Positions 11,701-20,411 of a stretch of 64,000 nucleotides of DNA are shown in pieces. Source of the stretch: Solirubrobacter deserti (lineage in GTDB: Bacteria; Actinomycetota; Thermoleophilia; Solirubrobacterales; Solirubrobacteraceae). The stretch's first letter is position 1. Every line of letters starts with the position of its first letter. Made by a program: the position numbers and the translations under genes. Location of the stretch: positions 1 through 64,000 of the forward strand of contig NZ_JAPCID010000010.1 in NCBI RefSeq assembly GCF_027587175.1, written 5' to 3'. Under the pieces are notes generated by a model. The model was not told the origin of the DNA. It saw only the letters and a list, made by a program, of their open reading frames with translations, and made no database searches.

Positions 11701-12111
11701 GTAGCCGGCGACCGCGCTCGACATGCACAGGCGCGAGTTGGAGTCGAGGTTGTTCGTGCCCAGGAAGCCCTTGGCGAGCTTGTTGACCGCGTAGTAGTCC
11801 TCGGTGAGCAGCTGGCCCGAGATGTAGAACGCGATCTCGTCCGGCTTGTAGCGCTGCAGCGCCTTGGCGACGTCGCTGATCGCCGCCCGCCAGGACGCGG
11901 GCCGCCAGCGCTCGTCCAGCGACGCCCGCCGCAGCGGCGTCGTGGCCCGGTCGGGGGCGTGGACGGCCTCCGGCAGGCGGGTCGGCTTGCGGCAGGTCGC
12001 GCCGCGATTGACCGGATGGTCCGTGTCCCCGCGCACGGCGACGAGGCGGCCGTCGCGCACGTCCGCGACCAGGCCGCACCCGACCCCGCAGTACGGGCAC
12101 GTCGTCTTCAC
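8698..12111 (-). CDS. nasA: assimilatory nitrate reductase fused to FAD-dependent reductase and BFD [2Fe-2S] domain
   Basis: 1137 residues from a GTG overlapping the nirD stop (GTGA). Residues 1-690 are a molybdopterin nitrate reductase: [4Fe-4S] ligands Cys5, Cys8, Cys12 and Cys40, the likely Mo-ligand Cys in NSRLCMSSAV, and a molydopterin dinucleotide-binding domain near 570-680. From about 692 a complete FAD/NAD(P)H reductase follows (IVGAGMAG, LATGS, VVGGGLLGLEAA, AVGECA), then a BFD-like [2Fe-2S] domain at about 1083-1132 (CSCQ and GCGGC). In Bacillus these parts are separate NasC and NasB subunits. Here one chain could carry electrons from NAD(P)H to nitrate in the cytoplasm. Confidence 0.92.
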   Translation of the reverse strand: MKTTCPYCGVGCGLVADVRDGRLVAVRGDTDHPVNRGATCRKPTRLPEAVHAPDRATTPLRRASLDERWRPASWRAAISDVAKALQRYKPDEIAFYISGQLLTEDYYAVNKLAKGFLGTNNLDSNSRLCMSSAVAGYTGALGSDGPPPSYADVEEADVLFLLGSNAASCHPIVWNRIRSRGAFLIVADPRVTPTAEHAALHLPVRPGTDLPLLNAMLHVLERDGLLDKRFLERHTRGAEDALTVAADWSPARAAEVCGVPAEDIVEAARRFGASKRSMALWSMGANQSAVGTLKNRALINLCLASGNIGRPGAGPFSLTGQPNAMGGRETGGLSTLLPGYRSVSNAEDRAWMGRFWNSPGIAPEPGLAATELVEALEDGRVKVLWIVATNPVVSQPDAGRFAAAVRRAELVICQDAYFPTETGALAHMILPAAQWPEKDGTMTNSERRVSLVQRALDPPGDALPDWDIFARVGRALGHREAFPWRTAAAVHAEYVQTTEGRLCDQSGISHTRLRREGPLQWPCPSPDHPGTERLYTSRRFATEDGRARLAPTPHTAPADPVSPDFPLTLTTGRVAQQWHTMTRTGKSPSLLSAEPHPFVEVHPDDAEGLPEKVRVRSRRGSAVLRLRVSEKVPRGVVFAPFHWGALHLEAGEGALNNVTSRAIDPVSKQPELKACAVRLEPVPVVTAAPGGRHVVIVGAGMAGNAVAEAVLAHEPSWRVTLIGREDDAPYNRVLLSQALAGDIDDARLALRRPDSVDLRLGAGARSVDTRGRTVELSDGSVLAYDDLVLATGSAPWVPPVPGLHRDGVFAFRSLADMRAIREAAGTAERAVVVGGGLLGLEAARGLRERGVEVTVVHLADRLMELQLDPLAARLLERRIRALGINVLCGQRTEAVTASGVSLADGTDLPADLVVFATGIRPEVALARDAGLEIDRGVLVDDNLRTSAPGVWAVGECAEHRGTVYGLWAPVLEQARAAGAAIAGRPNAFHGAVPATTLKVAGIDLFCAGAAAEPDPLAEEVIVLDSRRERYRKLVLRDGALAGATLLGDVSDARRLRTLIAAGEAVPEDLLETGGTAEPSEADHLVCSCQVVSRSEILGAIRKRKLTTVAQVSEHTGAATGCGGCRPDVEALLDTVRA

Positions 12112-12425
12112 GCGAGCCGGACCCAGAGCTCGTCGCCCTCGACGCGGACCTCGTGCACGGCCACCGACTCGTCCCCGTTGAGCGCCAGCCCCGTCTCCAG
12201 GTCGAACCGCCGCCCGTGCAGCGGACACGTGACGCACGAGTCGGCGACGATCCCGTCGGCGAGCGGTCCGGCCGCGTGCGGGCAGTGCGCGTCGATCGCG
12301 GCGAACCCGGTGAGCAGCCGGAAGACCGCGATCCGGCGCCCCTCGACGCTGGTCGTGCGGCCCTCCAGCAGCGGGATGTCTTCGACGCGGCCCACCCGCG
12401 TCCAGGTCGAGGCGACGGCGGTCAT
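12108..12425 (-). CDS. nirD: nitrite reductase small subunit (Rieske-type)
   Basis: 105 residues with a Rieske fold and intact ligands Cys48-x-His50 (HCPHAAGPL) and Cys67-xx-His70 (TCPLHGRRF), so a [2Fe-2S] cluster is expected; many NirD proteins have lost these. It partners NirB in assimilatory reduction of nitrite to ammonium. The ATG overlaps the nirB TGA (ATGA) and its own TGA overlaps the nitrate reductase GTG. Confidence 0.92.
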   Translation of the reverse strand: MTAVASTWTRVGRVEDIPLLEGRTTSVEGRRIAVFRLLTGFAAIDAHCPHAAGPLADGIVADSCVTCPLHGRRFDLETGLALNGDESVAVHEVRVEGDELWVRLA

Positions 12426-14698
12426 GAGTCGAGCTCCGCGAACTGCTTGGGATGGACGGGGTTGTGGCGCTCACGCCACGGGTCGGGGTCGGCGGCGGCC
12501 TTGGCGATCCGGTAGCGCTCGAGCAGGCCCTCCATGTCGCTCATCACCGCCTCACGCACGGGCTCGATGCCGACGCGCGCGATGTAGGCGTAGGTGCGCT
12601 CCAGGTACTCCGCCGACTCGCGGTAGTGCTGCAGGAACGCGAGCGAGACGCGGATCGCCTCGTCGGAGGTGGGGACGGTGGCGAGCAGGTCACCCTTACG
12701 GACGGTCGCACCGGCCGCGCCGCCCACATAGACCTCCCAGCCGCCTTCGACCGCCACGACGCCGATGTCCTTCACGTACGCCTCGGCGCAGTTGCGCGGG
12801 CAGCCGGTGACCGCGCCCTTGACCTTGTGCGGCGTGTAGAGACCCTCCATCGCGCGTTCGAGCTCGATCCCGACGCCCATCGCGTCGCCCAGCCCGAAGC
12901 GGCAGAAGTCGGTGCCGACGCACGTCTTGACCGTCCGCACCGCCTTCGCGTACGCGTGCCCGGACGGCATGTCGAGCTCCTCCCAGATCGCGGGGAGCTG
13001 CTCCTTCTTGATGCCGAGCAGGTCGATGCGCTGGCCGCCGGTGATCTTGATCAGCGGCACCTCGTGCTTCTCGGCCACGTCGGCGATCCGGCGCAGCTCG
13101 GCGGCGGTCGTGACGCCGCCGCGGATGCGCGGGACGACGCTGAACGTGCCGTCGTTCTGGATGTTCGCGTGCACGCGGTCGTTGATGAAGCGCGCGTGGC
13201 GCTCCTCGCGGTGGCGGTTGCCGTTGATCTCCGACATCAGGTAGGCCAGGCCCGGCTTGCACGCGCCGCAGTCGCGGCCCGCGCCGCAGGCGGCGGAGAG
13301 CTCGCTCACGCTCTCGATCCCGCGTTCGCGGACCACCGCGGCGAGCTCCTCGCGCGTCTGGCGCCGGCACGGGCACAGGAACGTCGCCTCCTCGGCCGCC
13401 CCGCCGCGCTCGTTGGCGAGCAGCTCGGCGACGACGGGCTTGCAGGAGCCGCAGCCCGCGCCCGCGCGGGTGACGTTGACGACTTCCAGCGTGGAGCCGA
13501 GCCCGCGCGTGCGGATGGCGTCGACGATCTCGCCCTTGCACACGCCGTGGCAGTTGCACACGCGGGCGCTGTCGGGCAGGTCGGCCGCCGTGGCCTGGCT
13601 GGCCTCGGCGAGCAGCGCGAGCGGGTCGTCCGCCTCGCGGCCGGTGCGGACGGCGTCCATCAGCAACTCCGAGCCGCGGATGTCGCCGAGCAGGATCGTG
13701 CCGACGGTGCGGCCGTCGGGGTCCACGACCAGCTTGCGGTAGGTGGAGTCGTCCGCCACGACCACCGCGCGGCTGCCGTCGGGCGCGCCGGCGCACACCA
13801 GGTCGACGCCCATCACCTTGAGCTTCGCGGTGGGGATGGAGCCGGTGTAGGCGGCCTCGACGCCGCAGATCGTGTCCGCCGCGACCTTGGCCTGCTCGTG
13901 GATCGGCGCGACGATGCCGTGGACGACGCCGCGGTGTTGCGCGCACTCGCCGACCGCGAGCACGCGTGGGTCCGAGGTCACCATGGCGTCGTCCACGACG
14001 ATTCCGCGCTCCACGTTCAGCCCCAGGCGGCGTGCGAGCTCCACCTGCGGCCGGATGCCGACCGAGATGACGACCACGTCGGCGGGCAGCTCCTCGCCGC
14101 CCGCGAGCCGCACGCCGCCCGGCGTGATCTCCTCCGTGTTGCGCTCCAAGAGCACGTTGACGCCCAGCTGCTCCATCGCGGGCGTGAGCAGGGTCGCCGC
14201 GCCCTGGTCGAGCTGGCGCTCCATCAGGCGGTCCATCAGGTGCACGACGGTCGTCTCGCAGCCGAGGGAGGCGAGTCCGTACGCGGCCTCCAGGCCGAGC
14301 AGACCGCCGCCGATCACGACGGCCTTGCCCTTGGCCGCCGCCGTGATGGCCGCGCAGTCCTCGGGCCCGCGGAACACGTGCGCGTGCTCGGCCCCGGGGA
14401 TCGGCGGGACGAGCGCGTCCGAGCCGGTGCACAGCACGTAGCGGTCGTAGCCGTCGAGCTCGTCCACCCAGGTGTCCAGGAGCACCTCGACGTCGTTGTC
14501 CTCGTACCAGGACGCGGGGCGCAGGGTGAGCGAGTCGACGTCCGCGCCGTTCGCGAGCAGGGTGGAGAGCGCGACGCGGTCGTAGGGGAGGCGCGGCTCG
14601 GCGCACGCGAGCGTGAGCTCGATGTCGCGGTCGCGCTCGCGGATCGCCTCGATCACGGCCTGTCCGGCGATGCCGCCGCCGACGACGAGGACCCTCAT
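12422..14698 (-). CDS. nirB: assimilatory NAD(P)H nitrite reductase, large subunit
   Basis: 758 residues. The N-terminal FAD/NAD(P)H reductase (about 1-370) has VVGGGIAG, VIGGGLLGLEAA and AVGECA. Two BFD [2Fe-2S] modules follow (VCNCHGVCKGE...CGSCKP and FLCPCRRQT...CGACKP), then the ferredoxin-like and siroheme/[4Fe-4S] domains with TCVGTDFC and GCPRNC supplying the four cluster cysteines. It reduces nitrite to ammonium by six electrons. It is shorter than the roughly 840 residues common in enterobacteria, mainly in the FAD region. The ATG overlaps the narK stop (ATGA). Confidence 0.95.
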   Translation of the reverse strand: MRVLVVGGGIAGQAVIEAIRERDRDIELTLACAEPRLPYDRVALSTLLANGADVDSLTLRPASWYEDNDVEVLLDTWVDELDGYDRYVLCTGSDALVPPIPGAEHAHVFRGPEDCAAITAAAKGKAVVIGGGLLGLEAAYGLASLGCETTVVHLMDRLMERQLDQGAATLLTPAMEQLGVNVLLERNTEEITPGGVRLAGGEELPADVVVISVGIRPQVELARRLGLNVERGIVVDDAMVTSDPRVLAVGECAQHRGVVHGIVAPIHEQAKVAADTICGVEAAYTGSIPTAKLKVMGVDLVCAGAPDGSRAVVVADDSTYRKLVVDPDGRTVGTILLGDIRGSELLMDAVRTGREADDPLALLAEASQATAADLPDSARVCNCHGVCKGEIVDAIRTRGLGSTLEVVNVTRAGAGCGSCKPVVAELLANERGGAAEEATFLCPCRRQTREELAAVVRERGIESVSELSAACGAGRDCGACKPGLAYLMSEINGNRHREERHARFINDRVHANIQNDGTFSVVPRIRGGVTTAAELRRIADVAEKHEVPLIKITGGQRIDLLGIKKEQLPAIWEELDMPSGHAYAKAVRTVKTCVGTDFCRFGLGDAMGVGIELERAMEGLYTPHKVKGAVTGCPRNCAEAYVKDIGVVAVEGGWEVYVGGAAGATVRKGDLLATVPTSDEAIRVSLAFLQHYRESAEYLERTYAYIARVGIEPVREAVMSDMEGLLERYRIAKAAADPDPWRERHNPVHPKQFAELDS

Positions 14699-15879
14699 GC
14701 CCGTGCCCCCGCCAGCGCGACGGTGCTCGGGCGCATCGTCGTGATCAATGCGACGGCCGCGGCGACGGCGATCGCGCCGAGGCCCGGCCCGAAGGAGCCC
14801 AGCGCGTCCTTGACGACGCCGAGGATCGTCGGCAGGAAGAACCCGCCGAGCCCTCCGGCCGCGCCCACGAGCCCGGTCAGCACGCCGATCCGTTCCCGGT
14901 ACCGGACGCCGACGAGCTGGAACACAGCGCCGTTGCCGATGCCGAACGTGCCCATCGCGAGGATGAACGCGGTCGCCGTGGCGGCCAGCGCGGGGAGCGC
15001 GCTGGTGAACAGCAGCAGCGCGGCGCCGATCCCGTACACGCCCGTGAGCACCGTGGTGCCGCCGGCGCGGTCGGCGAGGTAGCCGCCGAGCGGACGCAGC
15101 AGCGAGCCGAGCGCGGCGCCGACGGCGACGAGCGTCGCGGCGTCGACCTTGCTGATGCCGTACTGGTCGCGGAAGAAGATCGGCAGGAACGACGCGAGGC
15201 CGACGAACGTGCCGAACGTGACCGCGTAGAGGCCGCACAGGCGCCAGGCGTCCGGCTCGCGCAGGATGTTGCGCAGGTCGCGGGGCTTCACCGGGCTGGC
15301 GGGCGCCGGCGGCTCCTTGGCCAGCAGGGCAAACGCGCCCCACACGAGCAGCACCGGGATCAGCGCGAGCCCGAACACGGCGTGCCAGCCGTAGGCCTCG
15401 GCCAGGCGTGGCGCGAACAGCGTGGTGAGCACCGTGCCCGAGTTGCCGGCGCCGGCGATGCCCATCGCCAGGCCCTGACGCTCCGGCGGGTAGTGGCGGC
15501 CGGCGAGCGGCAGCGCGATCGCGAAGCTCGCGCCGGCGACGCCGAGCAGGACGCCGACGCCCAGCACCGTCGCGTAGCTCGTCGCGAGCTGCCACCCGGC
15601 GAGCAGCGCGATCACCACGAAGCCCATCGAGTACAGGCCGACGCGGCGCGGCCCGTAGCGGTCGCCGAGCAGGCCGAGCGCGACCCGGAAGGCGGCGGCC
15701 GACAGCAGCGGCACGGCCACCATCAGGCCCTTGGCTGAAGCCGACAGGCCCAGGTCCTCGCCGATGTAGGCGCCGAGGGCGCCGAGCAGCACCCAGGCCA
15801 TGAAGCTGACGTCGAAGTGCAGGAGCGCGGCCGCCAGCGAGGGGGCGTGACCGGCGGTTCTCAGTTCCCTCAGGTGCAT
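14695..15879 (-). CDS. narK: nitrate/nitrite MFS transporter
   Basis: 394 residues, 12 predicted transmembrane segments. NarK/NasA-type features are the N-terminal helix with FDVSFMAWVLLGALG, the GAGNSGT motif and the second nitrate-signature-like GNGAVFQLV. It should bring nitrate in for the three reductase genes behind it, which overlap it in series. The ATG at 15879 (MHLREL) is chosen over an upstream frame start because TACGGT ends 6 nt before it. The divergent TetR gene is 113 nt away. Confidence 0.93.
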   Translation of the reverse strand: MHLRELRTAGHAPSLAAALLHFDVSFMAWVLLGALGAYIGEDLGLSASAKGLMVAVPLLSAAAFRVALGLLGDRYGPRRVGLYSMGFVVIALLAGWQLATSYATVLGVGVLLGVAGASFAIALPLAGRHYPPERQGLAMGIAGAGNSGTVLTTLFAPRLAEAYGWHAVFGLALIPVLLVWGAFALLAKEPPAPASPVKPRDLRNILREPDAWRLCGLYAVTFGTFVGLASFLPIFFRDQYGISKVDAATLVAVGAALGSLLRPLGGYLADRAGGTTVLTGVYGIGAALLLFTSALPALAATATAFILAMGTFGIGNGAVFQLVGVRYRERIGVLTGLVGAAGGLGGFFLPTILGVVKDALGSFGPGLGAIAVAAAVALITTMRPSTVALAGARA

Positions 15880-15885
15880 GACTCG

Positions 15886-15891
15886 ACCGTA
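15886..15891 (-). promoter_or_regulatory. -10-like element of the narK-nirBD-nas operon
   Basis: TACGGT on the minus strand with a 6-nt gap to the narK ATG. This suggests a leaderless operon transcript. The inverted repeat at 15914-15930 lies immediately upstream, where the -35 region would be. Confidence 0.45.
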
Positions 15892-15913
15892 TGGCGAGCC
15901 CCGCGCCGGGCCA

Positions 15914-15930
15914 TCCGACCGCCGGTCGGA
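15914..15930. promoter_or_regulatory. inverted repeat upstream of narK (candidate operator)
   Basis: TCCGACC and GGTCGGA, perfect 7-bp arms with a 3-nt spacer, about 23 nt upstream of the narK -10-like element. A further GGTCGG half-site follows at 15936-15941. It is placed to control the nitrate operon; whether the adjacent TetR protein or a nitrogen regulator binds it cannot be told. Confidence 0.45.
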
Positions 15931-15967
15931 CATGTGGTCGGCACTTGTCTCCGCGGAGTCGAATCTG

Positions 15968-15984
15968 AACCGCGCGGTTAGGAT
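15968..15984 (+). promoter_or_regulatory. palindrome abutting the tetR -10 element
   Basis: AACCGCGCGGTT (15968-15979) is a perfect 12-nt palindrome. Its last T is the first base of TAGGAT (15979-15984), which ends 8 nt before the TetR ATG. A repressor on the palindrome would block RNA polymerase, as expected for autoregulation. The palindrome differs in sequence from the repeat near narK. Confidence 0.5.
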
Positions 15985-15992
15985 TCGGCGGA

Positions 15993-16481
15993 ATGCCCCG
16001 GCCGCGCGCCTCGATCGACACCGCCGCGCTCGCCGCGGCCTTCGCCGCCGACGGCCTGCACGGCACGCCGATCGACCGTGTCGTGGCCGCCGCGGGCGTG
16101 GCGAAACCGACGCTCTACGCGCGCGGGGGCGACAAGGAGGAGCTGTTCGCGCTCGCGGTCGAGGCCGAGGTCGAGCGCCTGATCGAGCGCTTCGAGGGCG
16201 GCGTCACGCAGATCGCGGCCGCGCTCGACGACTACGTGGCGTCCGAGCCGGGCGCGCGGCTGCTGTTCGTCAGCGCCCGGCTGGCGTCCGGCCGCGTCGA
16301 GCGCTCCCTGCGGCGGATCTCGATCGCCCTCACCGCCGCCCTGGGGGACGAGCCGACCGCGGCCGCGCTGCTCGGCGCGACCTGGTCCGCGCTGCACGGC
16401 GGCCCGCCCATCACCCGTGTCGCCCGCCTGCTCCCGACCGTCGAAGACGCCGGCCCGCCTTCCGGCATCTGGACGGCCTGA
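15993..16481 (+). CDS. TetR-family transcriptional regulator
   Basis: 162 residues, short for the family (usually 180-220). The N-terminal HTH (about 8-52) is clear: FAADGLHGTPIDRVVAAAGVAKPTLYARGGDKEELF. The ligand domain is compact and Ala-rich. It is transcribed away from the nitrate operon with palindromes in between, so it may regulate itself and narK, but TetR control of nitrate assimilation is not established and the neighbourhood may be incidental. Confidence 0.9.
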   Translation: MPRPRASIDTAALAAAFAADGLHGTPIDRVVAAAGVAKPTLYARGGDKEELFALAVEAEVERLIERFEGGVTQIAAALDDYVASEPGARLLFVSARLASGRVERSLRRISIALTAALGDEPTAAALLGATWSALHGGPPITRVARLLPTVEDAGPPSGIWTA

Positions 16482-16483
16482 CC

Positions 16484-16522
16484 AACCTAAAGAAACATTA
16501 ACGGGTCTGACCCTCTTAGGTT
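16484..16522. repeat. degenerate REP-like palindrome, copy 1
   Basis: A partly decayed copy of the palindrome at 16560-16588. The outer arms AACCTAA and TTAGGTT are kept and the core GGGTC-T-GACCC is intact, but the middle of the left arm has diverged (AAACATTA). It follows the TetR stop by 2 nt and is markedly less GC-rich than its surroundings. Confidence 0.6.
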
Positions 16523-16559
16523 CCTTTAGGGTTCGAACACGCTGCTGCGGGAGGCCCGA

Positions 16560-16588
16560 AACCTGAAGGGGTCTGACCCCTTTAGGTT
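16560..16588. repeat. REP-like palindrome, copy 2, overlapping the helD stop
   Basis: Two 14-nt arms, AACCTGAAGGGGTC and GACCCCTTTAGGTT, around one central T; 13 of 14 positions pair and the remaining one is a G-T wobble. The TAA stop of the HelD gene (16582-16584) lies inside the right arm. Together with the decayed copy 38 nt away this looks like a dispersed repeat inserted at the 3' end of helD, though it could also serve as a two-way terminator. Confidence 0.65.
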
Positions 16589-18549
16589 GGGAACGCGTCG
16601 CGCATCGGCTCGGGGAGCGGCTCGGCGTGGATCACGGAGAGCGCCCGGGTGGCGCGGGTGAGCGCGGTGTAGAGGCCGCCGACGCCGCCGTCGGGGCGTT
16701 CGCGCAGGATCGCTGCGGGTTCGACGACGACGATCGCATCGAACTCGAGGCCCTTGGCGACGTGCAGGTCGAGCAGGTTGATGCCGGCGCCGAGCGCGGC
16801 GTGGGTCGCGTCGGCGAACTCGCCCAGCGCCGCGCGCACCTCGTCCATGTGCGCGAGCGGTGCGACGACGCCGACGCTGCCGTTGACGGCCTCGACGAGC
16901 CGCCGAGCCTCGTCCGCCGCGGCGGCGCCGAGCGTGTCGGTGTGGACCGCGCGCGGCGGGAACGGGGCGTCGCGGACGCCGCGCGGGGCGGGCGCGCCCG
17001 GCGGCAGCAGCGTTCCCGCGATGCGCAGGAACTCGTTCGGGACGCGATAGCTGACCTCCAGCTCGGAGACGTCGAAGCTGTCCACGCCCGCTTCCCGCAG
17101 CACGCGCTCCCACGACGACACGCCCGCGTCGGCGGTGCGCTGGGCGAGGTCGCCGAGGATCGTCAGCGACTGGCCGCGGGCGCGCCGCACGGTCATGCGC
17201 AGCTCCATCGGCGTGAGGTTCTGGGCCTCGTCCACGACCACGTGCCCGAAGCGGCGGAAGCCCGGGTCGATCAGCCAGTGCGCCTCGTCGAGCAGCGCGA
17301 CGTCGGTCGGCGTCATGTCGTGCTTGGAGGTCGCGGCGCTCGCCTTGAGCAGCAGCGCGATCTCCTCCGGCTCGAGCAGGTCGCCGGCCACGCGCTCCAG
17401 CCGTGCACGGTTCGTGAACAGTTTCTTGACCAGGCCCTCGGGCGTCTCCTTCGGCCACGCCTTCGTCACCGCCCGGCTGTACTCCTTGGCCTTGCGGATG
17501 GTGCGGACCGCCTCCTCGCTGCCCGCGAGCGAGTCGCGCGTGAGGATGCGCGAGGCCAGCGTACCCGCGAGGCGCTCGCGGAAGCGCTCGCGCCCGGCCT
17601 CGTAGGAGAACGTGCGCTCGCGGACGGCCGCCACGAGCTCGCGCTGCTCGTCGGCGGTCACCGTGGCCGTGACGCGCCGCGAGACGGGGATCTCGATGTC
17701 CTCGAAATGCAGCCGGTCCCACAGCAGCCGGTGCAGGACGACCGCGATCCGGGCGCTGCCCTTCAGCGTCGCCAGCTCGCGCGCCTCGTCGGTCTCGCCG
17801 TGCGGCTCGGTGACCAGCGAGCCGATCGCGCGCTGCTCGACGGCGCTCTCGCCCAGCGCCGGCAACACCTGCTCGACGTAGCGGATGAACGTCTCGTTCG
17901 GGCCGACGACGAGCACGCCCTCGCGGCCGAGCTGGGGATTGGCGTACAGCAGCCAGGCGGCCCGGTGCAGGCCGACGGCGGTCTTGCCCGTGCCCGGTCC
18001 GCCCTGGATCACCAGCGCGCCGTCCACGTCCCGCGCGATCAGCTCGTACTGGTCGGGCGTGATCGTCGAGATGATCTGGCGCATCTCGCCGACGCGCTGA
18101 CGCGTGATGTCCTCGACGATCGCCTCGGTGAGGTGGTCCTCGAAGTCGGAGTCGAGCGGCTCGTCGACGAACCCGAGCACCGTCCGGTCCTCGATCTCCA
18201 GCCGGCGGCGCCGGCGCACGCCGTGCGGGTCGCGCTCGGTGGCGGTGTAGAACGGCTCCGCGGCGGGCGCGCGCCAGTTGACGGCGAGCAGGTCGTTCTC
18301 GGCGCTCCAGATCGCGTGGCGGCCGACGTACAGCGTCCCGCCCTCGGCGCGGTCGATGCGGCCGAAGTACAGCGGTCCGCTCGCCTCCGTGTACACGCGG
18401 ATGCGCTCGCGCCGCATCGCTTCGAGCGCCTCGTTGGCGTACTCGTCGTCGCCGCGATACTCGCCGCGGCCGGTCAGCGCGGCGAACGCCGCGTCGAACG
18501 CGGCGCACGTCTGGTCTAAGTGCTCCTGCTCCTCCTCGAGCTCCTCCAT
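16582..18549 (-). CDS. helD: HelD-like UvrD-family ATPase (RNA polymerase recycling factor)
   Basis: 655 residues. The N-terminus is a charged coiled coil (MEELEEEQEHLDQ) as in HelD proteins, which push this arm into the RNA polymerase channel. Walker A GGPGTGKT near residue 200, Walker B VVDEAQN, and SYRVPNEFL plus HVAKGLEFD show an SF1 motor split by an insert. HelD frees stalled RNA polymerase; the actinobacterial relative HelR gives rifamycin tolerance. TACGAT ends 7 nt before the ATG. The protein ends inside a REP-like palindrome, so its last residues may be altered. General UvrD-like helicase is the alternative. Confidence 0.88.
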   Translation of the reverse strand: MEELEEEQEHLDQTCAAFDAAFAALTGRGEYRGDDEYANEALEAMRRERIRVYTEASGPLYFGRIDRAEGGTLYVGRHAIWSAENDLLAVNWRAPAAEPFYTATERDPHGVRRRRRLEIEDRTVLGFVDEPLDSDFEDHLTEAIVEDITRQRVGEMRQIISTITPDQYELIARDVDGALVIQGGPGTGKTAVGLHRAAWLLYANPQLGREGVLVVGPNETFIRYVEQVLPALGESAVEQRAIGSLVTEPHGETDEARELATLKGSARIAVVLHRLLWDRLHFEDIEIPVSRRVTATVTADEQRELVAAVRERTFSYEAGRERFRERLAGTLASRILTRDSLAGSEEAVRTIRKAKEYSRAVTKAWPKETPEGLVKKLFTNRARLERVAGDLLEPEEIALLLKASAATSKHDMTPTDVALLDEAHWLIDPGFRRFGHVVVDEAQNLTPMELRMTVRRARGQSLTILGDLAQRTADAGVSSWERVLREAGVDSFDVSELEVSYRVPNEFLRIAGTLLPPGAPAPRGVRDAPFPPRAVHTDTLGAAAADEARRLVEAVNGSVGVVAPLAHMDEVRAALGEFADATHAALGAGINLLDLHVAKGLEFDAIVVVEPAAILRERPDGGVGGLYTALTRATRALSVIHAEPLPEPMRDAFPT

Positions 18550-18556
18550 GCAGAGG

Positions 18557-18566
18557 ATCGTAGGCT
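18557..18566. promoter_or_regulatory. overlapping bidirectional -10 elements, helD / ABC-F
   Basis: The 10-mer ATCGTAGGCT holds TACGAT on the minus strand (18557-18562, 7 nt from the helD ATG) and TAGGCT on the plus strand (18561-18566, 8 nt from the ABC-F ATG), sharing the TA at 18561-18562. The two start codons are separated by only 25 nt, so both genes must start here, probably leaderless and mutually exclusive. A near-identical arrangement recurs at 47493-47502. Confidence 0.6.
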
Positions 18567-18574
18567 GATGGCCG

Positions 18575-20356
<1,782 letters not shown>

Positions 20357-20398
20357 CCAGTGGACGAGGATTTGGGTAGTCGCGGGTTCGTCCGTGGC

Positions 20399-20404
20399 TA
20401 CGTT
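20399..20404 (+). promoter_or_regulatory. -10-like element of the PKD-protein gene
   Basis: TACGTT, 7 nt before ATG 20412. It supports that ATG over the GTG at 20394, which lies upstream of the element. Confidence 0.45.
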
Positions 20405-20411
20405 TACGGGC

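Noticed and set aside
12422-16066. A single 1214-residue frame joining a NarK-region peptide to nirB
   Set aside because: The first 450 codons are an Arg/Pro-rich shadow of narK; the true nirB start is the ATG at 14698, overlapping the narK stop.
16560-16588. The palindrome as a simple intrinsic terminator
   Set aside because: It has no T-tract, includes a stop codon, and a decayed copy lies nearby, which fits a dispersed repeat better; a terminator role is not excluded.
20394-20411. GTG 20394 as the start of the PKD protein
   Set aside because: It would put the probable -10 TACGTT inside the gene and add six residues before an otherwise good signal peptide.
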